Positions 1 to 9,300 of a stretch of DNA of 21,984 bases are shown here, piece by piece. The position numbers and the translations under genes are program-made. The notes beneath the pieces were generated by a model. The model made no database searches, had not been told where the DNA came from, and saw nothing but the letters and a program-made list of their open reading frames with translations. Origin of the DNA: Chrysochromulina tobinii (Eukaryota; Haptophyta; Prymnesiales; Chrysochromulinaceae); NCBI GenBank assembly GCA_001275005.1, contig JWZX01001416.1:1-21984 (forward strand), read 5' to 3'. Numbering within the stretch: position 1 is the stretch's first letter; each line of letters opens with the position of its first letter.

Positions 1-2
1 CC

Positions 3-167
3 CCCCCGCCGCCGCCGCCGCCTCCCCCACCACCGCCGCCGCCGCCGCCAAAACCGCCGAAACCGCCGCCTCCGAAGCCGCCGCCGCCGCCGGCGGCGAG
101 CACGGGCAACATCCCTACGGGTTTGGACGCTCTCGAAGAGCTGTTACGGGCAGGCGAGTCTCCCTAG
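3..167 (+). CDS. Possible C-terminal end of a proline-rich protein (partial, ambiguous strand)
   Basis: The third frame is open from the left edge to a TAG at 165-167. It encodes a run of proline broken by KPPK and PPPKPP, followed by an ordinary-looking tail (NIPTGLDALEELLRAGESP) with a predicted short amphipathic helix. The same DNA read on the minus strand starts at an ATG (110-112) and encodes MLPVLAAG followed by a Gly/Phe-rich run (GGFGGGGFGGFGG) that leaves the window. The CCN/GGN wobble positions coincide on the two strands, so synonymous variation cannot decide between them. The helix-like tail favours the plus reading; the uniform minus orientation of all other genes favours the other. 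No family is recognised. Confidence 0.3.
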   Translation, partial: PPPPPPPPPPPPPPPPKPPKPPPPKPPPPPAASTGNIPTGLDALEELLRAGESP

Positions 168-590
168 CGAGCGCATGCACACGCAAGGACTGTTGGGGCC
201 GTCGCATGTGCTTGCGGTACGTGTATTGGGGGTTCGCGAATCCACGCGCATGGTACGGCCTGCGTGTGTGACGGACGACAGCCACACGAGCCCCTTACCC
301 CATGGGACAACATGTTGATGTCGGCAAACGCATGGACTTCGTGGGTGGAGTTAGGTGGAGTGAGCGCGCGGCCCGTACAACGGGTACCGACGCGGGGCTA
401 GTAAAGAAGAGTTGTACGCATAGCCGCTTGCAAGACAATATTTCACCAGGCCTAGGGGTAAGCGAAAATCAAAATTGTCCGAGCGCGAATGTTACCGTCG
501 AGTGTTGACCCGCCGAGGACGACGATCAGAGCGAATAATTCTATTCCGCTACCCGACCGAAGCGCCACACGTCAAGCGATCGCGCACGGC
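168..590. other. Intergenic spacer, no gene seen
   Basis: This stretch lies beyond the 3' end of the carrier gene. Only short open frames with atypical composition occur here. No RNA gene, repeat or clear motif was recognised. Confidence 0.5.
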
Positions 591-1976
591 TCACAAACGG
601 CACAGGGCGACTGCTCGCTCGTAGACGATGACCGTGAGGACCGATCTCGGGACCGCCGCGACCATCCGTGGTAAGAAGCCCGAAAATAGACCCGCCCATC
701 CGGCTTCGCGCAACACGCCTCGCAGCACCTGCCGAGCCGTTTGCGGCTGCTCGCTGCACTGCAATCGAGTCTTGATGACGTCCATGGGCATGGAGACGGT
801 GGTCGAAATGACAGCTGCCAGGGAGCCTGATGCCGCAAGCACGGCGCCATTCTCTTCGGAGGCCCCCATATCCGACGCGATGCGCTTCTTGGCGAGCTCA
901 TGAGTGAGCCACCATACAGCCGTGCCGGGTGCGAGCGACGCCATGGTGAGCCAGGTACCTCGCCAGAGGCCCAACACGCCCTCACGCCGCACGATCGAGG
1001 CCACTATCTGCAAGCCCGTCGTCTCTGCTGCACTGCCCAATACAGCGCCTCCAGCCGCCAACGACGTCTCTGCTGCAGAGCCCAATCCAGCGCCTCCTCC
1101 GAACGGCGCGCGCTCGACGTTGCTGAGCTCTCGCAGGTGCTGCCAGGGCGCTGTATTGGGCCCAAGCCCCGTGGTGGCGGGTGCTGTGGGCGCACCGCAC
1201 GAGCTGGACACGGATGGCACCGCTGCCGGCTGACTGGCTGCTGTGCCTGCTCTGCCTGCTCTGCCCAGCGAGGACAGCGCGCGTAGGTGCACCCACGGGC
1301 GCACGATGGGCCTAGTGCCACCTGCTTCGGCGGACCTAGCTCCGCGTCCCGGCGCACACGAGCTGACGCTGCTGTCGGCGGCCGCAGGTGCGCTCGCGCC
1401 CGCATGAGTGTCCACGCTGTCCTTGAGCGACAGCCGTTGCGCCACGATGTCGAATGGCACCCAGACCAAGATGCTCACCGTATCGGAAAGCAGCCCAGCG
1501 AGGAAGTAGACGGCACCCGGATGCTGCTGCCCGACATGCGTCTGCAGCCCCAACTCCTTGGCATGCGTGTACATGGCGAAGTAGGCGACCTCAGAGGGCA
1601 CACCACCGACTACATTCCAGCTGAAGCCGCGGTAGAGGGAGCGCGGGCCGCCGTGTTCGATCATCATCTCAACATATGCAAGCGTGGACATGCGATGCGC
1701 GGCGCTTCCCAGTGGCGCTGCCTGTTGGCGCGTCTTGATCAGCTCGTAAGGATAGGTCACGCAGCCTTCGACAAATGAATACATGGCAGTGAGCACGGCG
1801 AGCTTTCGCAAATCCACCCTGCCTTCGCCGTCATCATCACAGCTCACGGCTGTGGGACCTGGAGTCGAGTGCCGGCGATGTATGTGTACTATGCTGAAGT
1901 TTTGCCTTCGCTGGCGAACGCCCGCGCACCGTTCGCCGTCGGGCGGCTCGAAAGGAGAACTGTCATGGCGGCGCAT
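591..1976 (-). CDS. Mitochondrial carrier family protein (SLC25, SLC25A44-like)
   Basis: This 461-residue protein belongs to the six-helix mitochondrial carrier family of the inner membrane. The three diagnostic repeats are visible: PYELIK (76-81), PFDIVA (174-179) and PMDVIK (397-402), each at the end of the odd-numbered helix of a repeat. Downstream matrix segments YRGF, LWRG and FSGF are also present. The combination of a degenerate second signature with no lysine, TAVWWLTHE in helix 4 and VLTVIVYE in helix 6 resembles SLC25A44, a branched-chain amino-acid carrier; the substrate here is inference. It is longer than the usual 300 residues because of an N-terminal extension of about 55 residues and a low-complexity insert (about 186-322) between repeat 2's first helix and its matrix helix. 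The insert stays in frame, though an unrecognised intron is possible. The start is the first ATG; the next in-frame ATG lies inside helix 1. Confidence 0.9.
   Translation of the reverse strand: MRRHDSSPFEPPDGERCAGVRQRRQNFSIVHIHRRHSTPGPTAVSCDDDGEGRVDLRKLAVLTAMYSFVEGCVTYPYELIKTRQQAAPLGSAAHRMSTLAYVEMMIEHGGPRSLYRGFSWNVVGGVPSEVAYFAMYTHAKELGLQTHVGQQHPGAVYFLAGLLSDTVSILVWVPFDIVAQRLSLKDSVDTHAGASAPAAADSSVSSCAPGRGARSAEAGGTRPIVRPWVHLRALSSLGRAGRAGTAASQPAAVPSVSSSCGAPTAPATTGLGPNTAPWQHLRELSNVERAPFGGGAGLGSAAETSLAAGGAVLGSAAETTGLQIVASIVRREGVLGLWRGTWLTMASLAPGTAVWWLTHELAKKRIASDMGASEENGAVLAASGSLAAVISTTVSMPMDVIKTRLQCSEQPQTARQVLRGVLREAGWAGLFSGFLPRMVAAVPRSVLTVIVYERAVALCRL
1021..1110. repeat. 45-bp in-frame tandem duplication inside the carrier gene
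   Basis: Two imperfect 45-bp units begin at 1021 and 1066 (both start GTCTCTGCTGCA). They encode the repeated LGSAAET segments of the carrier's low-complexity insert. The 45-bp period is a whole number of codons (15), so the reading frame is kept. Confidence 0.75.
1035..1161. repeat. 15-bp perfect inverted repeat inside the carrier insert
   Basis: GCCCAATACAGCGCC at 1035-1049 is the exact reverse complement of 1147-1161, with 97 bases between. It could fold as a long-loop hairpin in the transcript, or be a by-product of the local duplications. Confidence 0.7.
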
Positions 1977-2207
1977 ACCGTCTGCAGCCTCCGCAGACGC
2001 GACGCCGACACTTTATGACCTCATTTTCTGATTCAGATTCTTCAAGTTTCCGGTTCAGTATACCGGTAAAAAGTGTCCTGGCTCCCCCCGGTGTCAACGG
2101 CGGTGTCAGAACTCGACGCGAAAAAGTTCCTGAAACCGTCACAATCGGGTGTTCGGGTCGCTCTATCAAATACATCTGGAACCGCAAGTCAAGTCAAGTC
2201 ACGTATG
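1977..2207. promoter_or_regulatory. Upstream region of the carrier gene with TACCGGTA palindrome
   Basis: This spacer is less GC-rich than the genes beside it. It holds TACCGGTA at 2061-2068 (85 bases upstream of the carrier ATG), then a block at about 2070-2096 (AAAGTGTCCTGGCTCC...GGTGTC) that recurs at 3159-3183, and three AAGTC units at 2186-2200. A promoter role is inferred only from position and recurrence. Confidence 0.4.
2051..2096. repeat. Left copy of the repeat flanking the unrecognised gene
   Basis: The segment CGGTTCAGTATACCGGTAAA followed by GTGTCCTGGCTCC and GGTGTC is matched in two pieces on the other side of the unrecognised gene: CGGTTCAGTACCGGTATAAA at 3226-3245 and the GTGTCCTGGCTCC block at 3159-3183. 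Confidence 0.65.
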
Positions 2208-3017
2208 TCAGCATTTATGACGTGTCACCTCTAGATGGATCCCCTTCCGCCATCTCCATCGACTCCCGTCCTCCCCTGCTGGCTTCCGGAGCACATTCGA
2301 TAGGCTTCCGTATGGTTGCAACTCAAACACACAGTTCAAGTATTGAACGCCCAGTGTGCAAGTATGAGGCCTGCTGGTGACATCGTGACATTTTAACTCT
2401 ACCGCTGCTTTTCCTTGCTTTGCGTCTGTTTCGCCTTTCTTTTGTGCCTCAGCAGCGCGATGCGCGTCGAGCGCCTTGATTGTTTCTGCTGACACGACCT
2501 TGCTCGTGGCCGACGTGGGCTGCTTGAGGCCGTCCTCGGCGATCTTCACCGCCTGAGCGCCGCAGCGACGCAGGACTTTGATGTCCGCGGCCGACCGATG
2601 GGTGCTCGCATGGCTCATCAGGAGCGCGATCGTCGCCTGGGGGCAGTCTCGCGTCACAGGCATGAGCTCGAGGACCGCGAGGGCTCGTTTGTCTCGCTTG
2701 TTCATGGCTGGGACCTTGGCAGGCGAGAGCGTGCTCGTGAGGTTGGTCACGGATTCGTTGCGAGCGAGCGCGAGCCATCGGCGGCCGAGCACCTCGAGAT
2801 GCACCGAGGGCGAAGGGCTGTGCTTCAGCAGCACATTGACCACTTGCTGCACGATGGCTTTGGTGTCCACATCGATGGGACTCGGCGACGGCTCGCACTC
2901 CATCGGAACGGGCGGCTGATTCGGAAGGCCACCGAGCGCATTGGCGAAGGATTCGAAGTCGGTGTGCTGGGTGGCGAGCATGGCGACGAGGAGCAGGCGG
3001 ACGGAGCGGCAGCGCAT
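2208..3017 (-). CDS. Hypothetical protein, unrecognised
   Basis: This is a 269-residue open frame from the ATG at 3017; an alternative start is the ATG at 2981 (MLATQHTDFESF). No family is recognised. The first residues (RLLLVAML) are weakly hydrophobic. The middle (about residues 50-190) looks like a predicted helical, soluble region with a Pro/Ser-rich linker (PSPSPIDVD). A basic segment (MNKRDKRALAVLELM) and a charged helix rich in Ala, Lys and Glu follow. The last 60 or so residues are compositionally different and may be read-through of an intron or UTR. The open frame continues upstream to 3068 without an ATG. Both flanks carry copies of the same repeat (2051-2096 and 3159-3252), so the gene could be cargo or a remnant of a mobile segment; that is inference. 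Confidence 0.5.
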   Translation of the reverse strand: MRCRSVRLLLVAMLATQHTDFESFANALGGLPNQPPVPMECEPSPSPIDVDTKAIVQQVVNVLLKHSPSPSVHLEVLGRRWLALARNESVTNLTSTLSPAKVPAMNKRDKRALAVLELMPVTRDCPQATIALLMSHASTHRSAADIKVLRRCGAQAVKIAEDGLKQPTSATSKVVSAETIKALDAHRAAEAQKKGETDAKQGKAAVELKCHDVTSRPHTCTLGVQYLNCVFELQPYGSLSNVLRKPAGEDGSRWRWRKGIHLEVTRHKC

Positions 3018-3158
3018 GCAAAATGCCCACGATTGCGCCAACGAATGACGTGCGAGACCCGGAAGCAACTCTCAGAGTAAACGAATGATTTGTTTCCTTT
3101 TTTATCGACTGACAACACGAACACTCTGGAATTTGGTCACTTACTAGCTAGCAGCTGT

Positions 3159-3252
3159 AAAGTGTCCTGGCTCCCCCGGTGTCTTTTTACCGGTAAAAAG
3201 ACACCGGAGGGAGCCGGGACGCACACGGTTCAGTACCGGTATAAAGACACCA
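3159..3252. repeat. Palindromic repeat block with 28-bp perfect palindrome
   Basis: Positions 3178-3205 are a perfect 28-base palindrome centred on TACCGGTA (3188-3195). The symmetry continues outward imperfectly, giving arms of about 30 bases (GTGTCCTGGCTCCCCC against GGAGGGAGCCGGGAC). A second TACCGGTA lies at 3234-3241. The arms match the block at 2070-2096. The block lies 140-235 bases upstream of the unrecognised gene's ATG. It could be a transposon-end remnant or a cruciform-forming regulatory element. Confidence 0.7.
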
Positions 3253-3593
3253 CCATCCAAACCCACCAACAACACACAACCCGCACGTCAGCGCGACGAC
3301 CGAGAAGCCGCGGCCGACTCAACAGCCGCAGACCGGTAGGAAGGTCGGAGGTACCAACCCAGAGTGACAGACCAAGTCAGAGTGTCACACTGCACGTCCC
3401 ACACTGTGAGGTGTACTGTGGGGGAAATCCCTCACAGGTGGGGCGAATACCCGAATTCCTACTCTCCTGATGTGAACTGGTCTGTTAATTCTCGGGAGCC
3501 CGGAGGTGGTCGGCCGCGGGGAGGCACAGCGCACACGTCCGCACTCAATAGAGAGCATGCGAGGAGTTTGCTTTCATTTGAAGAGTTCATATC
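3253..3593. other. Spacer, no gene seen
   Basis: This spacer lies between the palindromic block and the 3' end of the hydroxylase gene. One further ACCGGT is at 3332-3337. Open frames here are short and show no recognisable protein. No RNA gene was recognised. Confidence 0.45.
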
Positions 3594-5308
3594 TCAGTGT
3601 AGCGTTACGCGGTCTCCCGCGACGCGGTCAGAGGTATTGGAAGGGCCACCGCAGAGTCGAGCCTCGAGCGGCACGGGCACTGCCGCCGGCGTCGGCGTGC
3701 GGTCCCACGCGGCGCCTCCATACTTAGAAAAGGAGTCCCGCTCTGCGTGCGCCGCGAGCGATGCAGTGTATGGATACGCGACGCACCCAATGAACCCGAC
3801 AAGCAAGTAACGCTCCCCAGAGGTGATGGGCACGCCAGCGTGCTCGACGGTGCCGCTGTGTGCGACAGCCGCGCCGCGCGCGAGCTGGACAGTGAGGCCA
3901 GATGGCTCGAAGTGCGTGCCGCCGCCCTCAAAGTCGGACGGCTCGTTGAGCAGCACGTTGAACGAGAAGAGGGAGCCGTCCCTGTGAAGGCTGAGGCCTC
4001 TCTGCGCGCCCGGGACTGCCGAGTAGCGAAGGTAGAAGAGGTCGATGATCTCGAGGTGCTCGGGCAGCGCGGGAGGCGGCGTGTAGAGCGGCGCAAGGGG
4101 CCGGAGCACGCGCCGGAAGATCGCCTCGCGCACAAGCAGCTCGACTTGAGGCACTGCCGAGAGCGGGAGGTCAGTCGACGTCGATTGTGGAGGTACCCGT
4201 AGAGAGTCTCCGCCATAGGGCACCTCTTTCGCCGAGGGCTCGCCGACGTACTGGTCGTTGTCCCACCCACGCACTGCCAAGACGGCTCGGAGAGCCGTGA
4301 GGACCTGATGGCACTCAGTGGCACTCAGTGGCACTCAGAGGCACTCAGAGGCAATCAGAGGCAATCACAGTGGCAATCAGAGGACCTGATGGCACTCGGC
4401 GACGTTCAGAGGCAATCACATGCAATCACATGCAATCAGTGGCAATCAAAGGCAATCAGTGGCAATCAGAGGACCTGATGGCACTCGGCGACGCTCAGAG
4501 CCTCTTCTATGCGCCACACGGCCTCCGCGCCAGTCATGGCGCCCGACTGCTGAGCGTCCATCCATCGAGTCTCTGTCTCGAGGGCTCCGGCGAAGAAAAA
4601 GGGAGGCGAGGAGAGAGCTGAGCCGAGTGTATAGCTGCCTCGGGAGCCCGCCGACTGAGGAGCAGTCAACTGAGCAGTCTCAGCTCGCGACTGCGCCGCC
4701 GCAGTTTCCATCGCAGTGCGCGCCTCCTCCCACACGCGTATCGCCTCGACTGCCCTCGTGGCGGCCGCGCGCTCTTCGTCTGCCGACCTCGCCTCGCTGA
4801 GATCGAGCATCCGAGCTGTGGTGAAGATGTCGCTGCCGCGCCTCTCGCGCATCGACTGCGGCTCGGTGGCCTCCCCTTCAACGCCGAGGGCCAGGGACGC
4901 GGCTGCACGCACGCGCGGCCCAAACGGCGGCTTGAGTGGGATCCAGGAGTTTATGAATCCAGTCGCATCACATTCGCGCACGGTGCACGCCGCCGCAAAG
5001 GCGGAGCGAAGCGATGCGGTCGCAGCGGCGCTGCCCAGGCCGAGCGCGACAGCGCGGTGCAGATATAGAAAGACATCTACGCCGCTCGGCTCGCCTCCTT
5101 TCATCGCTTGCCTCCTGTCGAAAGCGGCCATGAGCAGCCGAGTATCGCGTGCGGCTCCCGCGAGGGCAATCGAATTGACGATCCACGGCATCCACTCGCT
5201 GTGCTCAGGAGCAAGGACCAGCTTCGCCGCATCCTCGGCCTCGGCACATGCTTGGCAGCCCGACCAAAAGTTTCCATGTACGTAGTGATCGCGCAGCTCG
5301 CCAAACAT
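3594..5308 (-). CDS. 2-oxoglutarate/Fe(II)-dependent prolyl-4-hydroxylase-like protein, two exons
   Basis: Exon 1 is 5308-4475 and exon 2 is 4304-3594, joined in phase 0 across a 170-nt GT-AG intron to give about 514 residues. The C-terminal half is a double-stranded beta-helix oxygenase domain: LHRDGS supplies the iron-binding His and Asp (about H385, D387), VEHAG the second His (about H433) and GERY the 2-oxoglutarate-binding Arg (about R443), with NVLLN and EGGGTHF between, as in P4H-type enzymes. The family oxidises a protein or small-molecule substrate using O2 and 2-oxoglutarate; the substrate here is unknown. The N-terminal half (about 280 residues, helix-rich, several Cys and Trp) is unrecognised. 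The ATG at 5308 is the first in frame; the frame is open upstream to a TAA near 5450 without an ATG, so a missed 5' exon is possible. No signal peptide is evident. Confidence 0.8.
4305..4474 (-). other. Intron of the hydroxylase gene, built from duplicated exon sequence and TGATTGCC repeats
   Basis: On the coding strand exon 1 ends GAGTGCCATCAG and the intron begins GTCCTCTGATTGCC. The intron ends GAGTGCCATCAG and exon 2 begins GTCCTC. The exon junction is therefore present at both ends, and a third copy sits inside (boundary at 4385/4386). Use of the outer sites restores one long frame (AECHQ|VLTALRAVL); use of the inner acceptor gives a stop two codons later. The 44-base segments 4457-4500 and 4368-4411 differ at one base (period 89). 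The rest is about ten variants of TGATTGCC/TGAGTGCC. Confidence 0.8.
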
Positions 5309-5837
5309 CTGCTGGAAGGAGACTACCCGAGAGGCTGCCTCGGCAACGGACAACGCTTCTTGGCAGCCGGATACAGCAGATGCAAGCCGCAGTCGTCTTC
5401 GCTCATCTTCACTCTTAACGTCATGTAACGTGTCGCTCTGTGAACGTTAACACGACAGACGCGACAACCGGTGCTCCGCTAACTATACGTCGGAAAGGGG
5501 TGGGGGAGTAAGTGCACGCGCTCACGCGTGCGTTGCCTTGGGCCGGTGTGTGGCCTTCGGTCTACGGCACTGATACTGCCCGCTCTGTGTAATAAATCAC
5601 TCAGAGATAGACACATTCACTACACACCGCACACCATGGTGTACAACACAATGGTTAGTTCCTGAGCTGACCTTTGTTCCTGAGCTGACCTTTTATCAAC
5701 ATTCTGCACCTCAAGCACCTCAAGTCGAAATCCTTGGCTGCTAAATAATTTACATGTACACGCCATCTCACCCACAACCCCACTCTTTGTGTCTTTGTGC
5801 TCCTTGTCCCACTGTATATTCCATTGTACTGTGTGTG
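5309..5837. other. Upstream region of the hydroxylase gene
   Basis: This is non-coding by inspection. ACCGGT occurs at 5467-5472, 159 bases upstream of the ATG. An exact 18-bp tandem duplication (GTTCCTGAGCTGACCTTT) occupies 5658-5693. The sequence is AT-richer from about 5580. No RNA gene was recognised. Confidence 0.45.
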
Positions 5838-6058
5838 CTCCTTGTGCTCCTTGTCTGTTCCTTGTGCTCTTCGCTTGTATTTTTGGCGGTTTTCATGCTC
5901 CTCCTTGTCGTGTGGGCTCCTTGTGCTCCTTGTCTGTTCCTTGTGCTCTTCGCTTGTATTTTAGGCGGTTTTCATGCTCCTCCTTGTCGTGTGAGCTCCT
6001 TGTGCTCCTTGCCTGTTCCTTGTGCTCTTCGCTTGTATTTTAGGCGGTATTCATGCTC
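5838..6058. repeat. 79-bp tandem repeat, about 2.8 copies
   Basis: Units start at 5838, 5917 and 5996, each beginning CTCCTTGTGCTCCTTG and containing CTCTTCGCTTGTATTTT and GGCGGTTTTCATGCTC. They differ at only a few positions. The plus strand is pyrimidine-rich. Because 79 is not a multiple of 3, a frame running through the array changes frame between units, so the long plus-strand open frame here is an artefact. It lies about 250 bases beyond the stop codon of the calpain-domain gene. Confidence 0.85.
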
Positions 6059-6302
6059 TTTTATCCTGCAGGCACGTGGCCGACCGCTGCAGATCGCTGT
6101 GGCTCGGTCAGATTCTTCAAGCGGATGCGCTGTGACCCGTCCTCATCCGTCCCCACAGTTTCTCAAAGGACCTCAGGAAGCCCTTGCGGAGCAGCTCGGA
6201 CGCCACTGCGTGTGTGGCCTCGCCAGCTAGCGCCCGCGACAGCGCCCTCGAGCCGCCGCCCCGCGACGGTACCGCGACGGCGCCCCGACCGAACCTCGCT
6301 TA

Positions 6303-9300
6303 CTAAAGCTTACGCGCGGCGTCATCGAGTACCTGGATGACGATCTCCTTGTCCGAGATGATTTGAATCATAAAGGGTCCCGCCATCTTCTTGTCCATGA
6401 GCGACGGGACGATAAAGAAGGGGAAGCCCTCCTCGCAGCCATTCTTCTTAACCTCAAATTGGGCGTCGAGAGTTTGGTCAAACGCGATCTCCGGCGCCAC
6501 ACCGTCGGAGAAGCCCACGTGCATGTCGGTCTTGCCCACCATCTTTTGATAACGATCCGCCAGAACCTCGATCTTCTCATTATAAAACTCTGTGAAAGCC
6601 GGGCATCGAGCGTGGCGTTTGGGTGAGCAGTCGGCAAGCGGGCACAAGGCATGTGCAGGCCAGGCATGTGCAGGCGCGTGCAGGCGCAAGGCGTGCCAGG
6701 GCCCAACGGCGGCGGGCTCGAGGGCGGCCTAATATGGGTGCTTGCAAGGCGTGCCAGGGCCCCAACGGCGGCGGGCTCGAGCGCGGGCGGCGTACGGCAG
6801 AATGCGTTGCGCATTATGTGCAAGCCCATCTCGGCGCCCTCGATCGGAGTCGAGAGTACAATGGAGAGCGTGGCTGAGTCGAGCGCCGCGCCCGTGTCCG
6901 GGTCCTTGAGCCACACGCGGTACTGCGGATTCTTGTTCCACGTCTTCTCGGGGGCGAACTTGGCGCCCGTCTCCTTGTCGCCATTCTTCTTGGAGCGCGG
7001 GCCCTGGTTGGCGGTCGACCATACCCCCTTGAACCTGTACGAGTTCCCCTCAAAGTCGGGCACCTCTTCGAGGGTGAGCTCGGCGTCGGCCATGAAGGAC
7101 ATCGTGAAGATGCCTTCTTCGCCTGGTGTGAACGTTGAGGCCACGACGAAGAGCGGGCCCATCTCCGGGTCGTACTCGAAGCTCAGCCAGGCCTGGTCAT
7201 CGCCGTACTCACTACAGCTCGCGATGTCCACGTAGCCGGTAGTCACGCCAGGAAAGGCGGAGAGGCGCGTGTTCTTGACGACGTGCACACCAACTTTGGT
7301 GAAAGCATCTTCATCGCCATCGTCCATCTTTTGCTGCTTGATCCTGCGCTTCTCATCCATCTCTGTGAAGATACGCAGCGCGTCCTTGGCCGCCGCTTTC
7401 AGCTCCTCGTTCTTCTCCTCTGCATCCGACGCGGCCTGCGTCGACGCCACCTTGTCGCGTGCGGCCGCAAATTTGAGGTCCGACTTTCGCTGCTTCTCTT
7501 GGAGGCGCACCTCCGTCGCCTCGTCGAGCTTGCCGCCCTCGTTGATGGAGATGTACACCATCGTCTTGGCTGTCGCCGTGAGCTTCCACGAGGGGTTGTC
7601 GCGCCAGGCGCCAAACTTGCGCGCGCCGGCGGCGTTCTCGTCGAGGAAGATGGAGGCGATCGACTTGTGGAATGTGTGCTTCTTGGTGATAGCCTGCGCC
7701 TCGTTCCAGTGCGTGCCCGTGTACTCGATGAGATTGGCCATCTCCACCCCGGCCAGGAGGAAGGCCGTGTCCTTGTTCTCGAGGGCCTTGTGCAAGCGAC
7801 CTTGCATCGAGAGCTGCTTGTACCGCATCAAGTACGTCTTGAGCACGACCTTGTCGACTTTGGCCTTCTTGGCGGTCCCGAGCGCACTGCCCATGAACTC
7901 TGCGTCCTTCTCCTGCCATCCCTTTTCAATGTTTCCGATGAGCTTGGCCTTCACGAGCTCCGGGTGTGAAGGGATGTTGGCCTTCTCACACACGCCCCGC
8001 GCGATTAGTTTGGGCAAGTCCTCGAAAGACTTGGCGTTCATCGCCGCCTTGATTTCAATCTGCAAGAGGCTCACCTCCTCGAGCGTATACTTGCCGACGC
8101 CGATGGTCGTCAGCACGAAGCCACCAGCCATGTGCGCCTCTTTGGCCGAGCACACGATAAAGTACGTTGCCTCGGCCGTCACCGCGAACTTGAGCGTCTT
8201 CGTCTCGGCATTGTACGCCGATTCCATTACGACTTCGCACGCCTCACCCACCTGATCGCCGCCCGCCGGCACGCTCACGACGTGCACGGCGTAATCCACG
8301 TACTCAGCCGCGCCATCGCGGTCGAGCGAAACGCTCACAGTCTGCGGCGGCGGCGTGCCGATCGTGAGTTTGTACTGCGGGTTGTCGACCCAGAGCGCAT
8401 TCGTCTTGGCGCCGCCGGAAGTCTGGTCGAAGGCACCGTGGAAAGAGCGCTGCGCATCCTTGAGTGCATCGAGGATGCGCTTGGCTTCATCGACGTCGGC
8501 ACCCTTAAGCTCGGTTGCGAGCGCGGCGTCGTAGCACGACTGCAGCTCAGGGAAACCGTCTTCGCCCCGGGCGAGGCACGCGCGCAGGCGCGCCGCCGAG
8601 CGCAGCAGGAGCATTTCCTTCATATAGGGCTCGATGGTCCGCTCGGGAAGGTGGCCTTCCCTCGCTGCGTGGATGGCAGCGTCGAGGGCCTGCCAGTCCT
8701 TGTCTTCGGACGCCTTGACCAAAGGCGGCAGCGCGAGGAGCTGCGCAAGGTAGGCCTTCGACTTTTCGACGAGCGACGGCGGCACGTTGAGGCTCGCAGC
8801 GTCGGCAAGGCCGTCCTGGAAAGCAGCCACGAGGTCGACGATGCCGCCCTTGAGGCCTTTGAGTTCGCTTAGCTCCACTTCGCCCGAATGGTCCGCGTCG
8901 GCGTCCTCGCATGCCTTGTTGAGCTTCATCTCCTTCTTGCGGCGAGCGAGGTACAAGAGGGCCTTCTTCGCATGCACGCGCTGGATTTTGCGCTCCTTGG
9001 CAAAGTTGAGCAGCCGCTCGAGCTCGACCAGATCATCCTTGCGCATCGCCTCGAGGACGAGATCACCCGTCTTGACGACGGCCTCAACGTTCATGTTCAC
9101 ACCAGGCGTCTCGCACAGGAAGTTGATCTTGAAGGGCCCCACCTCCCTCGCAAGCTTGGTCGAGGGCACGATGTAGTACCTGGCGCCATCACCGGTTGGA
9201 AGGGCCTCGAGGACAAGGATCGACGTCTCGGAATCGTACTCAGTCTTGGCGACGACTTTGTGGTCTGGTGCGACCTCCTCGGCGAGGCTGCCCGCGGGGT

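Noticed and set aside
4426-4470. Possible CRISPR-like array of short TGATTGCC repeats
   Set aside because: Repeats are 8-10 bases with no spacers of regular length, and lie inside a eukaryotic intron.
5754-6230. Plus-strand open frame of 158 codons, rich in Cys, Leu and Pro
   Set aside because: It runs through the 79-base tandem repeat, shows the same words in shifted frames and has no recognisable domain; it is a by-product of the repeat.
7269-8255. Long plus-strand open frame opposite the calpain-domain gene
   Set aside because: It is antisense to a well-supported coding exon with recognisable domains; long opposite-strand frames are expected at this GC content.
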